NCBI GenBank assembly: GCA_030062745.1
Contig: CP099853.1
Span: 1,922,001-1,986,000, forward strand
Source of the DNA: Capitulum mitella
Taxonomy: Eukaryota; Arthropoda; Thecostraca; Pollicipedomorpha; Pollicipedidae
Length of the DNA stretch: 64,000 bases
Direction: 5' to 3'
In this document: piece after piece, positions 1 to 12,492 of the stretch
Layout of the letters: every line of letters begins with the position of its first letter
Numbering within the stretch: position 1 is the first letter of the stretch
Program-made: the position numbers and the translations under genes
The notes under the pieces: model-generated
Seen by the model: only the letters and a program-made list of their open reading frames with translations
What the model was told of the DNA's origin: nothing
Databases searched by the model: none

Positions 1-2998
1 CCGGTGGAGAGGACGAGCGATGTGATTAAAAGAGCCGAGAAATAAGAGCGCTGTCCGTCTGTCTGACGTTAGCTGGGACCCGTGAAAGTCGTAACCGGCT
101 CTTTAAGGTAACACAAAACGGAAGCCCAGTGTGCGGAGGCCATCGCATTAATTCCGTTCAATGCGTTCGGCGAAAGAATGCGGGCAGATGCGCTCCGCGG
201 TCTTGGAAATGCGATCCGTCAGCGCCACTTCACTTTCCCCTTTCGTGAAAACCCTACAGCGGCGGCTGGCGACCGTGGTGAACGGCGGGGCGGACGCCAG
301 CCGAACCCGGGCGGCGCAGCGCGCGCTAACCCCGGCCTCTTCACTGCGTGCAGCTCGGCGCAGCCGAGCGGGGCCGGCGGCCGGCGCGCGCCAGCCGGGG
401 CGGCGCCGCGCCCAGCCGGCAGTGCCTGCGGCCACAGCCATGAGCGCAAGCAGTCATTCCTCCCGCCGCCGACGCCGTACGGCCGAAATAGCGCGCCGAC
501 CCTGCCGGAGAGCGCCCTTACGGCCGGCCGCCGCCGTCGGGCCTGCCGGCCGGCCGGGGCGGCCACTTCCGTGAGCGGCCGGTTCGGACTTGCACAGAGT
601 GCGGGTGCAGGGCGGCTGGGGGGGGGGGGTGCAGGCTGAGGGGAGGAATGTCACCGTGCCGGTGTGTGAGCTTCAGCGGAGACGCCGCCGACGGCGGCCC
701 TAGCTGCTCGTTTGACTAGGGCAGGTCGCTGGATTTCGCCCGGGAGGCGGGTTTCCGTGCGGAGTCACGGCATTCTTCAGAGAACTGACGTAAATTGGTG
801 TTACGGTCAGTTCCTATCTCACGGGAAGCATTGCCGGTCCTGAGGACCGAGGTTAGCCGTCGATATGAAGTAGAGATCCCTGGGAACTCAAAGACCAGCC
901 CGAAAAGCTAAGATCTGGGAGAAGATGAACGAGAGAAAGTAGACGACCGCCATCAGGCTGCGTAGATTTTGACGGCTTCGTTGGAAGCATTTTCAACTTC
1001 CCTGAAAATTTTACAAGCATACGTTTTGCTTATTTCCCATGAGAGTAAGTTGGCCTACCGCTGTGAGATGGGACCTGGTAAGAAACACTGAAGCATTTCT
1101 CCACTTGGACTGCAGCTGTGTCACGAAGAATAACGTAATGTCTGAAGCCCCATATCACGCGAAAAGACTTTCAAAGCGCAACCACGGATACCAGAAATCG
1201 TCTCCGGAAATGATATCTGACAATATAGTACTCCGCACCGATGATGAAAGGTACTGCACAAAAACTCTCAGTCTGTTTTTATCTCCCATCAGGGACCCAA
1301 ATATGTGCCTTTTGGTTAATTTTGCGTCGGTTTCCGCCGCCTGTATTACGTTCCACGACGTGCATCTGCGCTGCCGCACCGCTCAGCTGGCGCCGGTGGA
1401 CAAGCAGGTACCGCTACGCGGCGATGCACAATTTGAGAAAAAGGCCCTGGCAAGTCTCCCCACAATTCTCCTCTGCTTTGTCCATTCCGCTGGGCTGCAG
1501 GCCGAAGCCCGCCGCCTGCAGCGCGAAATCCGCGGCGCGGAATTCGGCCCGAATCCCGGCGCCGGAATCTGGCGGCCGGCCGTCGTCTTAAGCTGCTCTC
1601 CCAGCCGGACCGGCGCTCCAGAAAGCGGGCCGCCCGGCTTACGGCGGCACGTGCGGCCGCGCCGCACGCGCCACTTCCCCGTATCTGCGTCCGGCTACGG
1701 CGTACGGCGCGGAGAGCACGGCGGGGTGTGCTGTCGGCGCATGGGCGTAGCCAAGGGGGAGGGGAAGGGGCTATCATCCTCCTCCGGGGATTGACAGTTT
1801 GATATTTTTAGGCACCAAATATGAAAATAAATAAAGCGTCTGAAACCCGAAATTAAAGTGGCGGAAATCCGACGAGATTCAGATGTGAGGAGGGGAGGGT
1901 ACGGATTGTCCTGGCCTGCTCTTGGCGGCGTCTTGGCAGGCCTATGTGGCGGCGTGGCGCGGGCATGGTGCGGGCATGCTGGTGAAGCCGAGTGTGTCAA
2001 CAAAGGGAGAGGAATCACGGGAAGTCGTTGCGTATACAAACATGTGCGATGGGGGGGAATCCAACTGCCTAGCGTCCATCTGCTTATGTTTTATTATTAA
2101 CTGCGTTTGCGAGTCCAAGTGTTTTAAGTATTCCTGACGTTTCCCACCCCTTAACCGGCAGTACCAAGGTTTGCTGCGCCCCAGATAGGTGACATATTCC
2201 AACGGCAGTGACGAAATGTTTACAATGAGTCATGAAATGTTGATGAAAAATAGGCGAGCTTTCCTTGCGATGCAGTCTTTTCAAAGCCCTGCACGGATCT
2301 ATCTTGCAATGTGGTTGTCACAGTCACAGACTTAGCCACAGACGTTTATTAAAATCTCTTCCACGCAGTGGGTTGTGTCGTTACAGGGGAATTCCCATTG
2401 TTCTCCGAGCCGCTGTGTTTCCAGCTTAGCTAACCCAATCACTTCTCTAAAGACATGTCACGTTCTTCCAGTGCAAACAAAAAAGCAACGTTTTTGAAAA
2501 CAGGCATGTCAAGCAGTATGCAATGCATTACGATCCTTCTAAAAATCGCCTTGAGACACAGGCGTTAATGAGCCCTTGTAATAGAAGAATATTACCACAG
2601 TCCATAAACTCAAGGAAGGCGAGGTTTCCTTTTGACCGCAGCGCGTCGCGATAGGCTCCTGTCCAACAAAAGAAAAAGCACGTGTCGCCGGCGGAGTAAC
2701 TCGCCAAACAGGCATTCCGGCCAGAGGTCACGAAAAAACGGGCAGAAATCAATGGCCGGGTCACGTCTATTTTTTCGGCGGCTGAATGTCCGAGACTGGT
2801 CCTCGAACGGTGCATCGCAAACCGCCTCTCCACCGTGTGGAAAAGAGCGGTTCAGAGAGGACATCTGTGTCATCGTCGTATCGTAACCAGCTCACCATCG
2901 ATCTTTCGATATTGCGCAACATTTTATTGCGTTTTATTTTCACGCTGTTTTTGTGGTTGGGTCTGCGGTCGAGTCACGAGGCAGGCTTTCGTTCACGT
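1..2998. other. Non-coding stretch with GC-rich islands, no gene recognised
   Basis: Positions 280-620 and 1500-1740 are CpG-rich; 1780-2990 is nearer balanced composition. Open frames here (up to about 250 codons at 1039-1794) run across the composition change, have no recognisable domain and overlap equally long frames on the other strand, so I do not call them genes. No RNA gene or long repeat was seen. Confidence 0.5.
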
Positions 2999-3271
2999 CA
3001 GGCACGTTGCCAGGATTTTCCTCAGGGCGGGGTGGACAAATGTCAAATTTTGCCATATGCCACAGGCATATGACGAAATTTACAAGAACAAGAAGCAAAT
3101 TTAGGCAGTTTATCTCATATTTAATGCACAGGAAAACATATAATTGTTGTTTTTGCAACATATATATGGTCACTATTGCGTATTCATGCGAAATCGCCAT
3201 GTATCTAATGCAGACTGCTTGGCTCAGGGGGGACCATGGCCCCCATGTCCCTCCCCTTGGCTAAGCACCCG
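2999..3271 (+). mobile_element. hAT-like MITE, copy 1
   Basis: This is a 273-bp non-autonomous element sharing sequence with four other copies in the window. It starts CAGGCACGTTGCCAGGATTT, and the reverse complement of its other end reads CGGGTGCTTAGCC, an imperfect terminal inverted repeat. It is flanked by GTTCACGT (2991-2998) and GTCCACGT (3272-3279), an 8-bp target duplication with one mismatch, as expected for the hAT superfamily. A near-palindrome around CATATGCCACAGGCATATG (3053-3071) lies near the left end. It has no coding capacity. It lies in the same orientation as copy 5, opposite to copies 2-4. Confidence 0.75.
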
Positions 3272-6200
3272 GTCCACGTCGGCTCGCTGAGTCGCCCCGC
3301 GCCCCCAGCTCACATCTGTGCCTCTCCGAACGGCTCAATGCCGAGCATGTGGACGCATCGCTTCCGCGTGGGCCGCCGAAATTATCGCCATCATCGCGCC
3401 GGACTGGCCGCAGAGTCACGACAGCCCATGTGCCACAACAAAACAGATGTCGAATTAGCCGCACTTTTCCCGCCTGCACCGGCCCCTCCGTAGCCCTAAC
3501 GGTCCTGGCCGATCTGCGGACATCCCCGCGACTGCAGTCCGCCGGCAGGCTCGCGAGTCCGCCACGCCGCGCCGCTGGAACACGCGTCCGGGAGTCGTCC
3601 TCCCCCGCGACCGGCCGCCGTCGCTGCCGGACCTGACTTTTCCCGGCATCAAGGGAGGCGACCTCGGCGCGGAAATAGCCCCAGGCCATCTGACAATCGG
3701 GCTTCCCCGGGGACGCCGGGGACGAGTCACCTCCGGCTGCCGCTGCTGCTCGGCGGATGCCTCGTCGAAACGACGTCTCCCGTGGCTCCGCACGCGGACA
3801 CGGGCCGGCAGCATCCGCCTGCAGCACGCGGATGCTGCCCCTCCCTTCCCCGGCACGACGCAGGTGGGGGTACGGACTCCAGTGACGACTCCAGTACGGA
3901 CTCCAGTGACGCACGTCGAAACAGCGGGGTGACGCACCGCGTGCACCGCTCGCTGCACGTAGCGTTCCTGGAGCCGGGCGTTCGGTTCGCGCGGCGTTGG
4001 CGTCCCGCAGTAGTCCCGTGTGCCCTATCGCCATGACGGCCGGAGGCGCAGGGGCGCGTCCAGGACGAGCCGAAAGGGCAGAACGCGCGGAGAGCGAGCG
4101 TGAAAGCTCGGTCCTTTCCAAGTAGCCAGAACTCGTCGAGCACATGGTCGCGTTCTTCTCCAGTGGCCGGAGAGAGGCAGTTCGGGGGGGGGGGGGGTCT
4201 GGAGCCACCCGTGGCCCGGCAAAGACGGCGCGCCTCAATTCATCTGCACCAGGGTCGTGGGAAGTGTCGTAGCCCGGATCGGCGCCGGGGTCCCTGCACA
4301 CGCAGGCAGCTGACCCGGCCAGGGGTCGCCGAGCCGGAAGTGTATCGACCGGTGACCAACCGACGACGCCATGCCATTGTTTTCTCGACAGCGTGAGCTT
4401 GTGGATCGCTTCGGTTGCCATGGCAACGCCGGCGTCGCAGAAGATAATGGGGTTTTTAAGAACAGAGAGAAACACAACCGATACAACAAGGTACAACGAA
4501 CGTCTATAGCAGAGACGTAAATGCTCAGGAACGTCGTAGATGATCAACGACTTGAGGGCCTCAGGTTGTAACATTACGAAGTGTTATACTCTGGCTCCAC
4601 TTTCATTACAACCACAGCACAAGCTCCATTTTGTTTGAATGACGCAGTTTGCATGATGACCATCGTTTCCGGGTACGGTTTCGTGGGCACTCCATAACCG
4701 TTAGAGACGTGGAGGATCGTGGCCAGAAAAACCAGCCCCGCGGGAAAAATCCGACCTAAGCCTCCACCGAAAACAAGCTCAGTACTGTCACTCTGTCCGG
4801 TCGTAATTTTCACATCTCGTGCATCTGCAGGGCAGGCCGGGTGGAAAACCCCGCGGAAGACGCCGGATACACCCGCGGACATCCCGAGATAGCCAGAAAT
4901 CTCCTCAACAGAAGACGTCGCAAACGCGAGACGTGGAAACGTGGCGCGAGGCCGGTTTTATAGTGTCGCTAATCGCTGCCGCGTCAGCAAGGCGTCTGTC
5001 TCCCAACCCCAAGAACAACGCGGCACGCGAGCCGCCGTCCTCCACCGCGTCCGAAATATCCAAAGATGGCGGCGCCGGCCCGCTGCGGTGAGCGTGTCCC
5101 CTGCATCCGGTTTGGCGGGCAGCACCGGTCCGACTGGGGCGACGCACCGACTCCGGCCGGCGAAAAAACCGCCTCCAGGACCGGCATTCCGTCCAGGACG
5201 GTTTTTGGCCGGCGCGCAGCCGCCGCCGCCGCTGCCGCTGTCCCGCGAACCCGTCCTGCTGGCGGGGGGGGAGAGTGGCGGACCAAGGAGTAGCGAGGGG
5301 AAGGAGCAGACGGGCTTGGGGTTGACAAGGAACGTCTGGGGTGGACACCTTTACATGAAGGAGTCCTCTGTGACAGGGCACAGCCCGCTAGCGATACGAA
5401 TTAGAAATGGTAAACATCATTACAGAAGTGATAAACACCGAGGTGTGCTCACCTGACAGCTGGATCAAGGTGCTCGTAAATTTGCAATGTGCCGACAGAG
5501 TCAGGTGAGTCACAGTGGCGTGAGGTATGGAATGAATGGACTGAATCAAGCGTATTTTGTTTCCAGCGCGCAAGCCATTTTTGTATCGGTGCAATTCTTG
5601 CTAGAACAAGTAAAACTTCAGTTGCTTTTGATGATGCCAGTGGATTACAGTGACGTTAGTGCGTTGCACAAGATCCATATCCCTAGAACGGTCAGTGGTT
5701 TTCGCGTGAAAGAGCTTATCACAGAAACCTATGCGTTTAAGCCGTTAAATCTCATGCCCGAATAAACCAAGAACTATGTCAAAACAGTGAGGAGCTGCCC
5801 TCTGGCCACTCAGACGACTGTTGAAGCAGACGAGACTACACAGGTTGCTTGTTTTTTTTCGAACCCTAGCTAACAACAATGACAAATTGCCCAAACAGAA
5901 GAGGCCTGTTTAGAACGGACCCTGTTCTCTCGCAGGCTCCGCTCATGGCGCCGACTGGGTGGCCTTTGCGGCGGCAGTGAAAGGCCCAGGGGTCAGCCCT
6001 AAGCCCCCTGTCGGCCTGACCCCGGCGGGTTCAAAGGTCGTTCACGTGACTGCGCGCGGCGGGGCCGGCTGCGGCGGCCGCTCCACATCGGCTATTGAGA
6101 GCCAGGCCTGCCGATGCCTGCGGCCCGGCACGCTGACCCGCGCTCGAGTGTGTGCGCTCCGCCGGCGGGCCCGCCTCTCGACTATGGCCGCAAACAGTGA

Positions 6201-6351
6201 GTCGCTCTTCGCCGGTTCCGTGGGAGCGCATTCCTCCGGCGGTCCTGGCCTCCGCGGACGTTATTTTTAGGCGCGGAGCCGGCCGGCCGCCCGTCCTACC
6301 GGCCCGTTACCGGCTTCGTTAATCATCTCGAGCCAGCAGGTACCCTTCCCG

Positions 6352-6353
<2 letters not shown>

Positions 6354-6386
<33 letters not shown>
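6354..6386. repeat. (GGC)n microsatellite
   Basis: A run of GGC triplets inside a GC-rich island. It would be polyglycine, polyalanine or polyarginine in coding frames, but no gene is supported here. Confidence 0.85.
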
Positions 6387-6387
<1 letters not shown>

Positions 6388-8024
6388 CCCGGGAGTGACC
6401 CGCCCGGCGGCAGGGGTCACCGCTCGGGTCGATATCCCTCAACAAAGGCCGCGAGGTCAGCGCCGGAGGCGGTCGGTGAAAGGCTCGGCCGGCCGCGCCG
6501 CCGCCATGTGCAACGCGGCGGCGGCGCACGCGGCGAGATGTGGCGCGGCGGGGTGGGGCGGGCGCAGGACAGGATGGGTCGGTTCTGGTGTCTCTCTAGA
6601 AGAGCGTATGTGTAAGAACAGCGGGGGCAGGGGACCATGCTTCCCTTCTTCGGAAATGCTAGATTGCCCCTTTGGACGTTGACATATTTGGCACTCACTT
6701 TTCGGAGGTTCCTGCGCCCTGGGAGAGAGACAATAGAGGTGGCGCTGGAGGAATGCCTGCGACGAGGAATTGCTGAACCATGTGCGTCATGAGCAAATGG
6801 CGATGTGCGTGCATGTGCGCGGCTACCGTCATTGAAATATGAAGTTGCGTCTACGCTAGTTACGTCTACGTCTACGCCAAGCGCACGCGCAAAAAAAGAT
6901 AGCGACGTGGGCATCTCGATCCAGTCTGCGTTCGCTGCTGCGACCAGTATAACAGATTAGGAAATATGTTTGGGTGTCAAGCGCCAGACGACATGAATAA
7001 ATCCCAACCAGTGCTCGTTATTTTTTTCCGTCGACGCCATGGATATCTTGCTCTCTCATTGGGGTCGTTAACAGCAAATTAACTGTCAGGCGGTCAGTAA
7101 TTTCCAGTGGTCAAAATCGCCCAGCAAACTAACAACAGCTGCCTCAAAACGGACGAGACGCGGAAGAAACTGAGCGCGGAAACCGGAAACGAACAAAGCC
7201 GGCGAGTGGTCTTGAGAAGAGCGCCTCGGGCACCTCGGGGTAAAAGCCGGCGGTGTCAAACTACCCGCCAATTGGCCGCTGAAATATGGATCTGATCTGC
7301 GACCCCAATTTGGCTCCTACGGCTGGCGGCATGGCCGGTTAGAGCTGCTCTTGAACGGAGGCCCAGTGAGATCGTCTTCCGCGCTACAGGGAAGCTATGT
7401 AAGCTATATAAGGCATGGCTTGCGCGATCGGGGAAGTTGGCGAACCGTTCGACACCTTGTTGAGATTTCCGCAAAGGAACGAGGAAGGCGATGGCCGATA
7501 ACATAAATCCTGCCTAGCCCGTGCAGGGAGCCAATGAGTCACACGGTGAGCCTATTGCCATCATCACCATCTAACAAGAACATCACGCCGGCCGTGAACA
7601 CTTCATAAGCATACGCCAATGGTTCATCAGCGTTTGCGCAAGGCGCTAACGGCCGTCCATTACTCCACATCGGCCTGATAGCGTCAGGTCCCGGAGCAGG
7701 AGAAACAGTTCTGTTATCGGCGACTCCGACTGCACCGTCACGTTTTCGTCGCTGGAATCAAGGGTCGGTCGCCGGGGTTTTCCGGAGCGCGCCCGAACGT
7801 GAAATCTGCCGTCGGAGAACCGGCCAGGCGCGGGAGTCAGCAGGTTCTGCCGACGTAGGGCGCCGCCTGCGCCCATCTGCCGTACTTCCGGGAGATCACG
7901 CCGCTCATGGCAGCCACCGCGGAGGTCACACTCCTCCGCCACGCCGCACGGAATTCTCCAGCTCGGTGCCCCCCCCCCCTCGGCCGGGCTGCCCCATCTG
8001 CCCCGGCAATCGATAACTGCAGGA

Positions 8025-8077
8025 CAAACACACACACACCCGCACACACACGGACACGGACACACACGCGCTCGGCT
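8025..8077. repeat. CA-rich interrupted microsatellite
   Basis: ACAC runs interrupted by CCG and GGA. Simple repeat only. Confidence 0.7.
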
Positions 8078-11000
8078 CGAGGCCCGCCAATAGGGGGTCG
8101 CTCGATATAGCCCGGGGCGGTACAGGGGTCAATACAGCTGGCGGCCCGGCGGCGGGCTCTCTGGCCTCGGGTCGATGCATCCCCGCCGGCCGCTGCGGCT
8201 GACCTGAGGCCGGGTCGGGGCGGGTACAGCCGGGTTAGTCGGGCCAGGTCATGTTGATCAGGCACAAGCGTAGGAACGGGAGAGAGGTCCATCCCCCCAC
8301 ACATACACTTTTAGAAGTTCAGCACTAGCTAGCCTTATGGGAAGAAGCGTCTTTGGGCCGTAATTTTTTGTTCTCCTTCACTCCTGGGATCAGGTTAGGT
8401 CATGTCGTGTCGTGTCAGATTGGGTTAGTCCACGGCTGAGTGAGGTCAGGTCGGATGAGCCAGTCATGTCGACAGACCGACTGAGAAGTGTCCCGGTTCG
8501 CCTGGCGTGGAGCTGGCGGGCGTGTACGGAGGTGCGACGTCAGGAAAGACAACTGGTCCGAATTCCATGACTGGGGACGTGCCTTGAGTTGCAAGAGCTC
8601 TTTGGTCCCCTCAAGACCGCACTAACGCCAGCACTTCTCACAATGGACTAATGTGCGCCCATAGGGAAGACTTCACTGGCAGGAAAGTGACCATGCCACC
8701 CTATATGACATCTAATGTGTCTTATTAACGGCATGAATACTACTGCTGCGTCTCAAAGAGGCACAAAACGCTAGCTGTGCAACAGCACACACGATTTCGC
8801 ACTCACATGACGTGCTTTGCATATTCGTTCTTGGCTTTACCCCTCCTCCTAACGGCCGGCACGACTCTGGACAGCGGGCCGACCAGCGTACTGGAACAAA
8901 TCGGCCGACATGCCGAACTGTTCCGATAATAAAACCCCAGTGACTGCACCAAGTTCATCCGCGAACGTCCAGGAGTCAGGAAATGGACGCAGCAGCCACT
9001 GACGGCTGCAGTCATAACGGTGCAGCGCGAGCGATGGCTCAGAGCCGCCGCCCGCCGGGGCCGAATTCGGCGGTCCCAAACCCGCGGCACAGGACGGCAG
9101 TCAGCGGCCCGTTTGCAGCTGTTTAGCGGCTCGTGCAAGGAGTCGCTTAGCCGGTGGACAGGAGGCGACTTGTCCACCCGCCGGCGGCGGCCTGAGTCAG
9201 AAGCCGCCCGCCGACCTGAGCTTAAGCTCGAGCTCGGGCCAGAGGTCAGCCGCCAGGGCGATTCCGTCCGGCGCTTAACGGGACTGCCCGGTTTAGGACA
9301 TCGCCGGAAAAATTCGGATGCCGAGGTCATGACGGAGGCCCCCGAAGGAAGGGTGTTCTGGAGCGCTTGGCGGAACTAAGCAGCTTGGACGTCTGCAGAA
9401 GGCGTGCTGCATCCAACGAAGAAGCGCCGAGAGCGGCGCCTGAAGTATCGTTTATGGGGTAGCGGTGGCTTTTTAAACGAGTGGAATGTGTTTTAAGCGC
9501 CTTGTTTACATGACTTTTGCGGTGACGCATATAGTCATAGTTTCAGGGAGACCGCCAAAAAAGAGACGGCTACAGAACATCACTCAAAGAAGCCTGAACA
9601 CAGCAGATGTCGTGGAAGTAGTGAAATCACGACGGTGACCTGTCCCGAATACAAGTGACCTCTACCCGGCTGAACGTTTTCTTTCTCCCATGGTCGTAGT
9701 CTCAAAGGCTGGCATAACTTGAGGCACCAGAACCAGGTAAAAGCCCTTATCTCATGGGTTTTCATGACACAAAGACATTAATTCGGAGACCGATAAAACT
9801 GGACGGCCTTACCAACGCGTCGTTATCGAGAACGCAGTGTGAATTTCCAGAACAAGGAGGATCCTTTTGTCGGTTGTCTTCCGTTTGGAAGCTCTACCCA
9901 TCTCGCTGATTGCCGCCCGTGATAACTCATTCTGCGTTTTGTCATTTCGCGCAATGGCTCTTGAGACTACACTTACCGCAGGATTGCCTGCCGCCGGGTG
10001 GCCCATAAAACTGTCTTTATGGCAACGTGCTGCACTCAGATAATTGTATTTTTTTTTTCCGGCCAATCGTTTGTTCGGGATCTAAATGGAAATACTACCC
10101 CCACGATTTTGATAACATATTAATTCTCAAAAAGATAACACGAAGAAACAGCGCGGAGAAAGGGCAATGGGCATCACCACTGACAGGTGCAGGCGTAAAT
10201 GTGCCAAATCCACAGACCGAGGCTGTAAAAATTCTGTGCGATTTGCTTGGGACAGCTTGTCAGTAACCACATGACCTTTGTCCGAAAAGTCCGTCCTCAC
10301 CATCTGTAATAACTGGTTATATGATGCTGACAGCCGCGTGACATTATATCCCCGTTTTACGCTAGGTTTATGCCACCGTGGTCGATGGTAGGACGGAAGA
10401 CCATGATTTGGCTTATGGAGAGCGCAGCATTCCGTGAAATCCGCGTGTGCTTCCATCCCTTTCCTCCTCTTGTCCCTTTTCCTTTCTCATTTCAGACTTT
10501 TCCTTCCTGCACCTGAATGTGACGTAACCCGAGTTCTTTCTTGGTCTCTTCACCGAACTACCCCTTTTCTGGGTTATTGAGATAGATGCTGTCGATCACG
10601 GAGAGTCAAAGCCAACAACTGTGCTGCTCACCGCTCCCGATTGGACAGAAACTGAACCGAATCAGCACGCTGTCTCAGAACCTGAGGCAGACCGCCGTGG
10701 AAGCGGCGGCAATATACGTGGCCGGGTGCCCTGTTCGTCCTACACCATCGCGTTCAACGTCTTCTTCGGCAGGTCCGCGGCCTAACCTTGAGGCGGCTCG
10801 CTCGGCGTGACAGCCGATGGCCGCGGCGTGGAAGGTGCGATTCATTAGCCTGGTCATTCGCGGTGACGGCGACAGCTAATAAACATTTGGCGCGTGCCGC
10901 CGCCGACGAATCAACAGGTGCACGCGCCTCGGCGTCTCGGCGTCGACCAATCAGAGGCGGAGCCGGGGATCGGAGACGGTCAGCGCCAGATGGAATGATG

Positions 11001-12222
11001 AGGAGTGAAAGAAATAACCGAAAATAACTCATGTTCACTTGGCGAGAAGGAATAGCCAATACGTTTCTTGTCAATGATCCGGTGTTTTTGCAACTCCAGA
11101 CGGCTGTTTGAGCCACTGTGCCGTCGTATCTTGGGAAATTCATTCCAGAGGTTTCTTCGCATCATTCTATCAAGCTGGACAATAACATTCAAGAAAGCCT
11201 GCATTGTTAGAAACACGCGTGAGCGCAGATATTGCGAAATTCAATGCCTCGTTCCTGAAAACCAAAAATGGTACATTGACGGTAACATCCCAACCGGAAT
11301 TTGATGGGGTCATTGTGAAGCCATTGATCCCAGACATTCACTACCATTGTGCGGGTTCATCAGATATTCAAAACCCGTCAAGTGAACGGTATTAATGCAC
11401 GTGGCAGATAACTTGCCCCTACTTCCACCGACACAAATGGTGATGCATGAGCGCACGTCCTGTGGATGACGCCAGGCATTCGAGAGACGGTAGCCTATAC
11501 TCGTAGTGCAGATCTGCATGAGACAGGCGGACACCACGTTCACCGCCGGCCCCGACCCGTGGCGAGATCGGCTCGCCCAGCAGCTCTCCAAAGCGGCGCC
11601 CGGCCTCGGCCGGGGAGAGAGCCGGAGGAGGGGAGAGGGCAGGGGAGGAGCGGCGCCCCTCCCTGGGGCCCGCGGGGCACGAGGACTGGATCAATACGCC
11701 GGGGCGTCCGGGCCCCGCCGTCCAGGGGATCAATAGTCCGCGAACGGGGATCTCCCGGATGGAGGCGCCCTGCGCGAGCGTCGGCGGCTGCCACCGCCCA
11801 GAGCGCTGTCTCCGGAACGGAGGTGCCTGAAAATTTCTCAGATCAGCCGACAGACGCGCGATGGAAGCACCCACAGGTCTTACGCGCCGAGGGCGTAGGC
11901 TGAGCTCGTGGAAAACGCCTCTTAGACGCAGCGTGATGCGGCGCTGTCATTATTTCACTGGGCGACTTTGACCATCCTGCAGTGCACAAAAGCAGCACAG
12001 GAGGACCAAGAATCATATACATGGAAGCGTTCCCTCACAAGGCGGCAGGCAGCGCGTCGGTCCTACCAACCTTGAAGAAATCTATCGTAAGCTCTTTGGC
12101 ACTGGATGGCGTGGCGTCTACAATTATCAGTAAACGTCGCTCGTAACATCACCAAAGAAGGAATGCTTCACAAGCCAGGATAGTGATAAACAGGCCCATG
12201 CACTAGTTCGCAGACTTCAGCA

Positions 12223-12492
12223 CAGGAACGTAGCCAAAGAGGGGCCATAGTGGTCAAGGCCTCCCCCCCCCCGAGCCAAGCGGTCTGCACTAGATATTAA
12301 GCGATTTCGCCGGAATACGTAATAGCGTTCGCATATAAGCTGCAAAAACAAACATGATGTTTTCCAGTGCTTTCAATACGAGGTAAATTGCGTAAAATTG
12401 CTGCTTTTTGCTATAAATTTCGTCATATACCAGTGACATATGACAAACTTTCCCATTCCACCTCCCCCAGGCAAACCCTGACTATCTGCCTG
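12223..12492 (-). mobile_element. hAT-like MITE, copy 2
   Basis: This is a 270-bp copy of the same family in the opposite orientation to copy 1. It begins CAGGAACGTAGCC, and its far end, reverse complemented, reads CAGGCAGATAGTCAGGG. Flanks are CTTCAGCA (12215-12222) and CCTCAGGA (12493-12500), six of eight positions matching, consistent with an old 8-bp target duplication. The internal TTTCGTCATATACCAGTGAC inverted-repeat core lies at about 12417-12452. Non-coding. Confidence 0.7.

Larger units (their letters stand above)
3272..12222. other. Non-coding stretch, no gene recognised
   Basis: CpG-rich islands (about 3280-4350, 5000-5300, 6000-6560, 7640-8250, 8990-9330, 10680-10960, 11520-11900) alternate with more AT-rich DNA. 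A (GGC)n run lies at 6354-6386 and a CA-rich run at about 8025-8077. The 437-codon minus-strand frame at 3261-4574 is the longest in the window but is low-complexity Arg/Ala/Ser/Pro with no domain I recognise, and is best explained by the high GC. No RNA gene was seen. Confidence 0.5.

Noticed and set aside
1039-1794. 251-codon plus-strand open frame
   Set aside because: It crosses a composition change, has no recognisable domain, and an equally convincing frame lies opposite it.
3261-4574. 437-codon minus-strand open frame, the longest in the window
   Set aside because: Most of it lies in a CpG-rich block with long frames on both strands; it is Arg/Ala/Ser/Pro low complexity with no domain or splice logic, and its start overlaps the right end of a MITE at 3261-3271.
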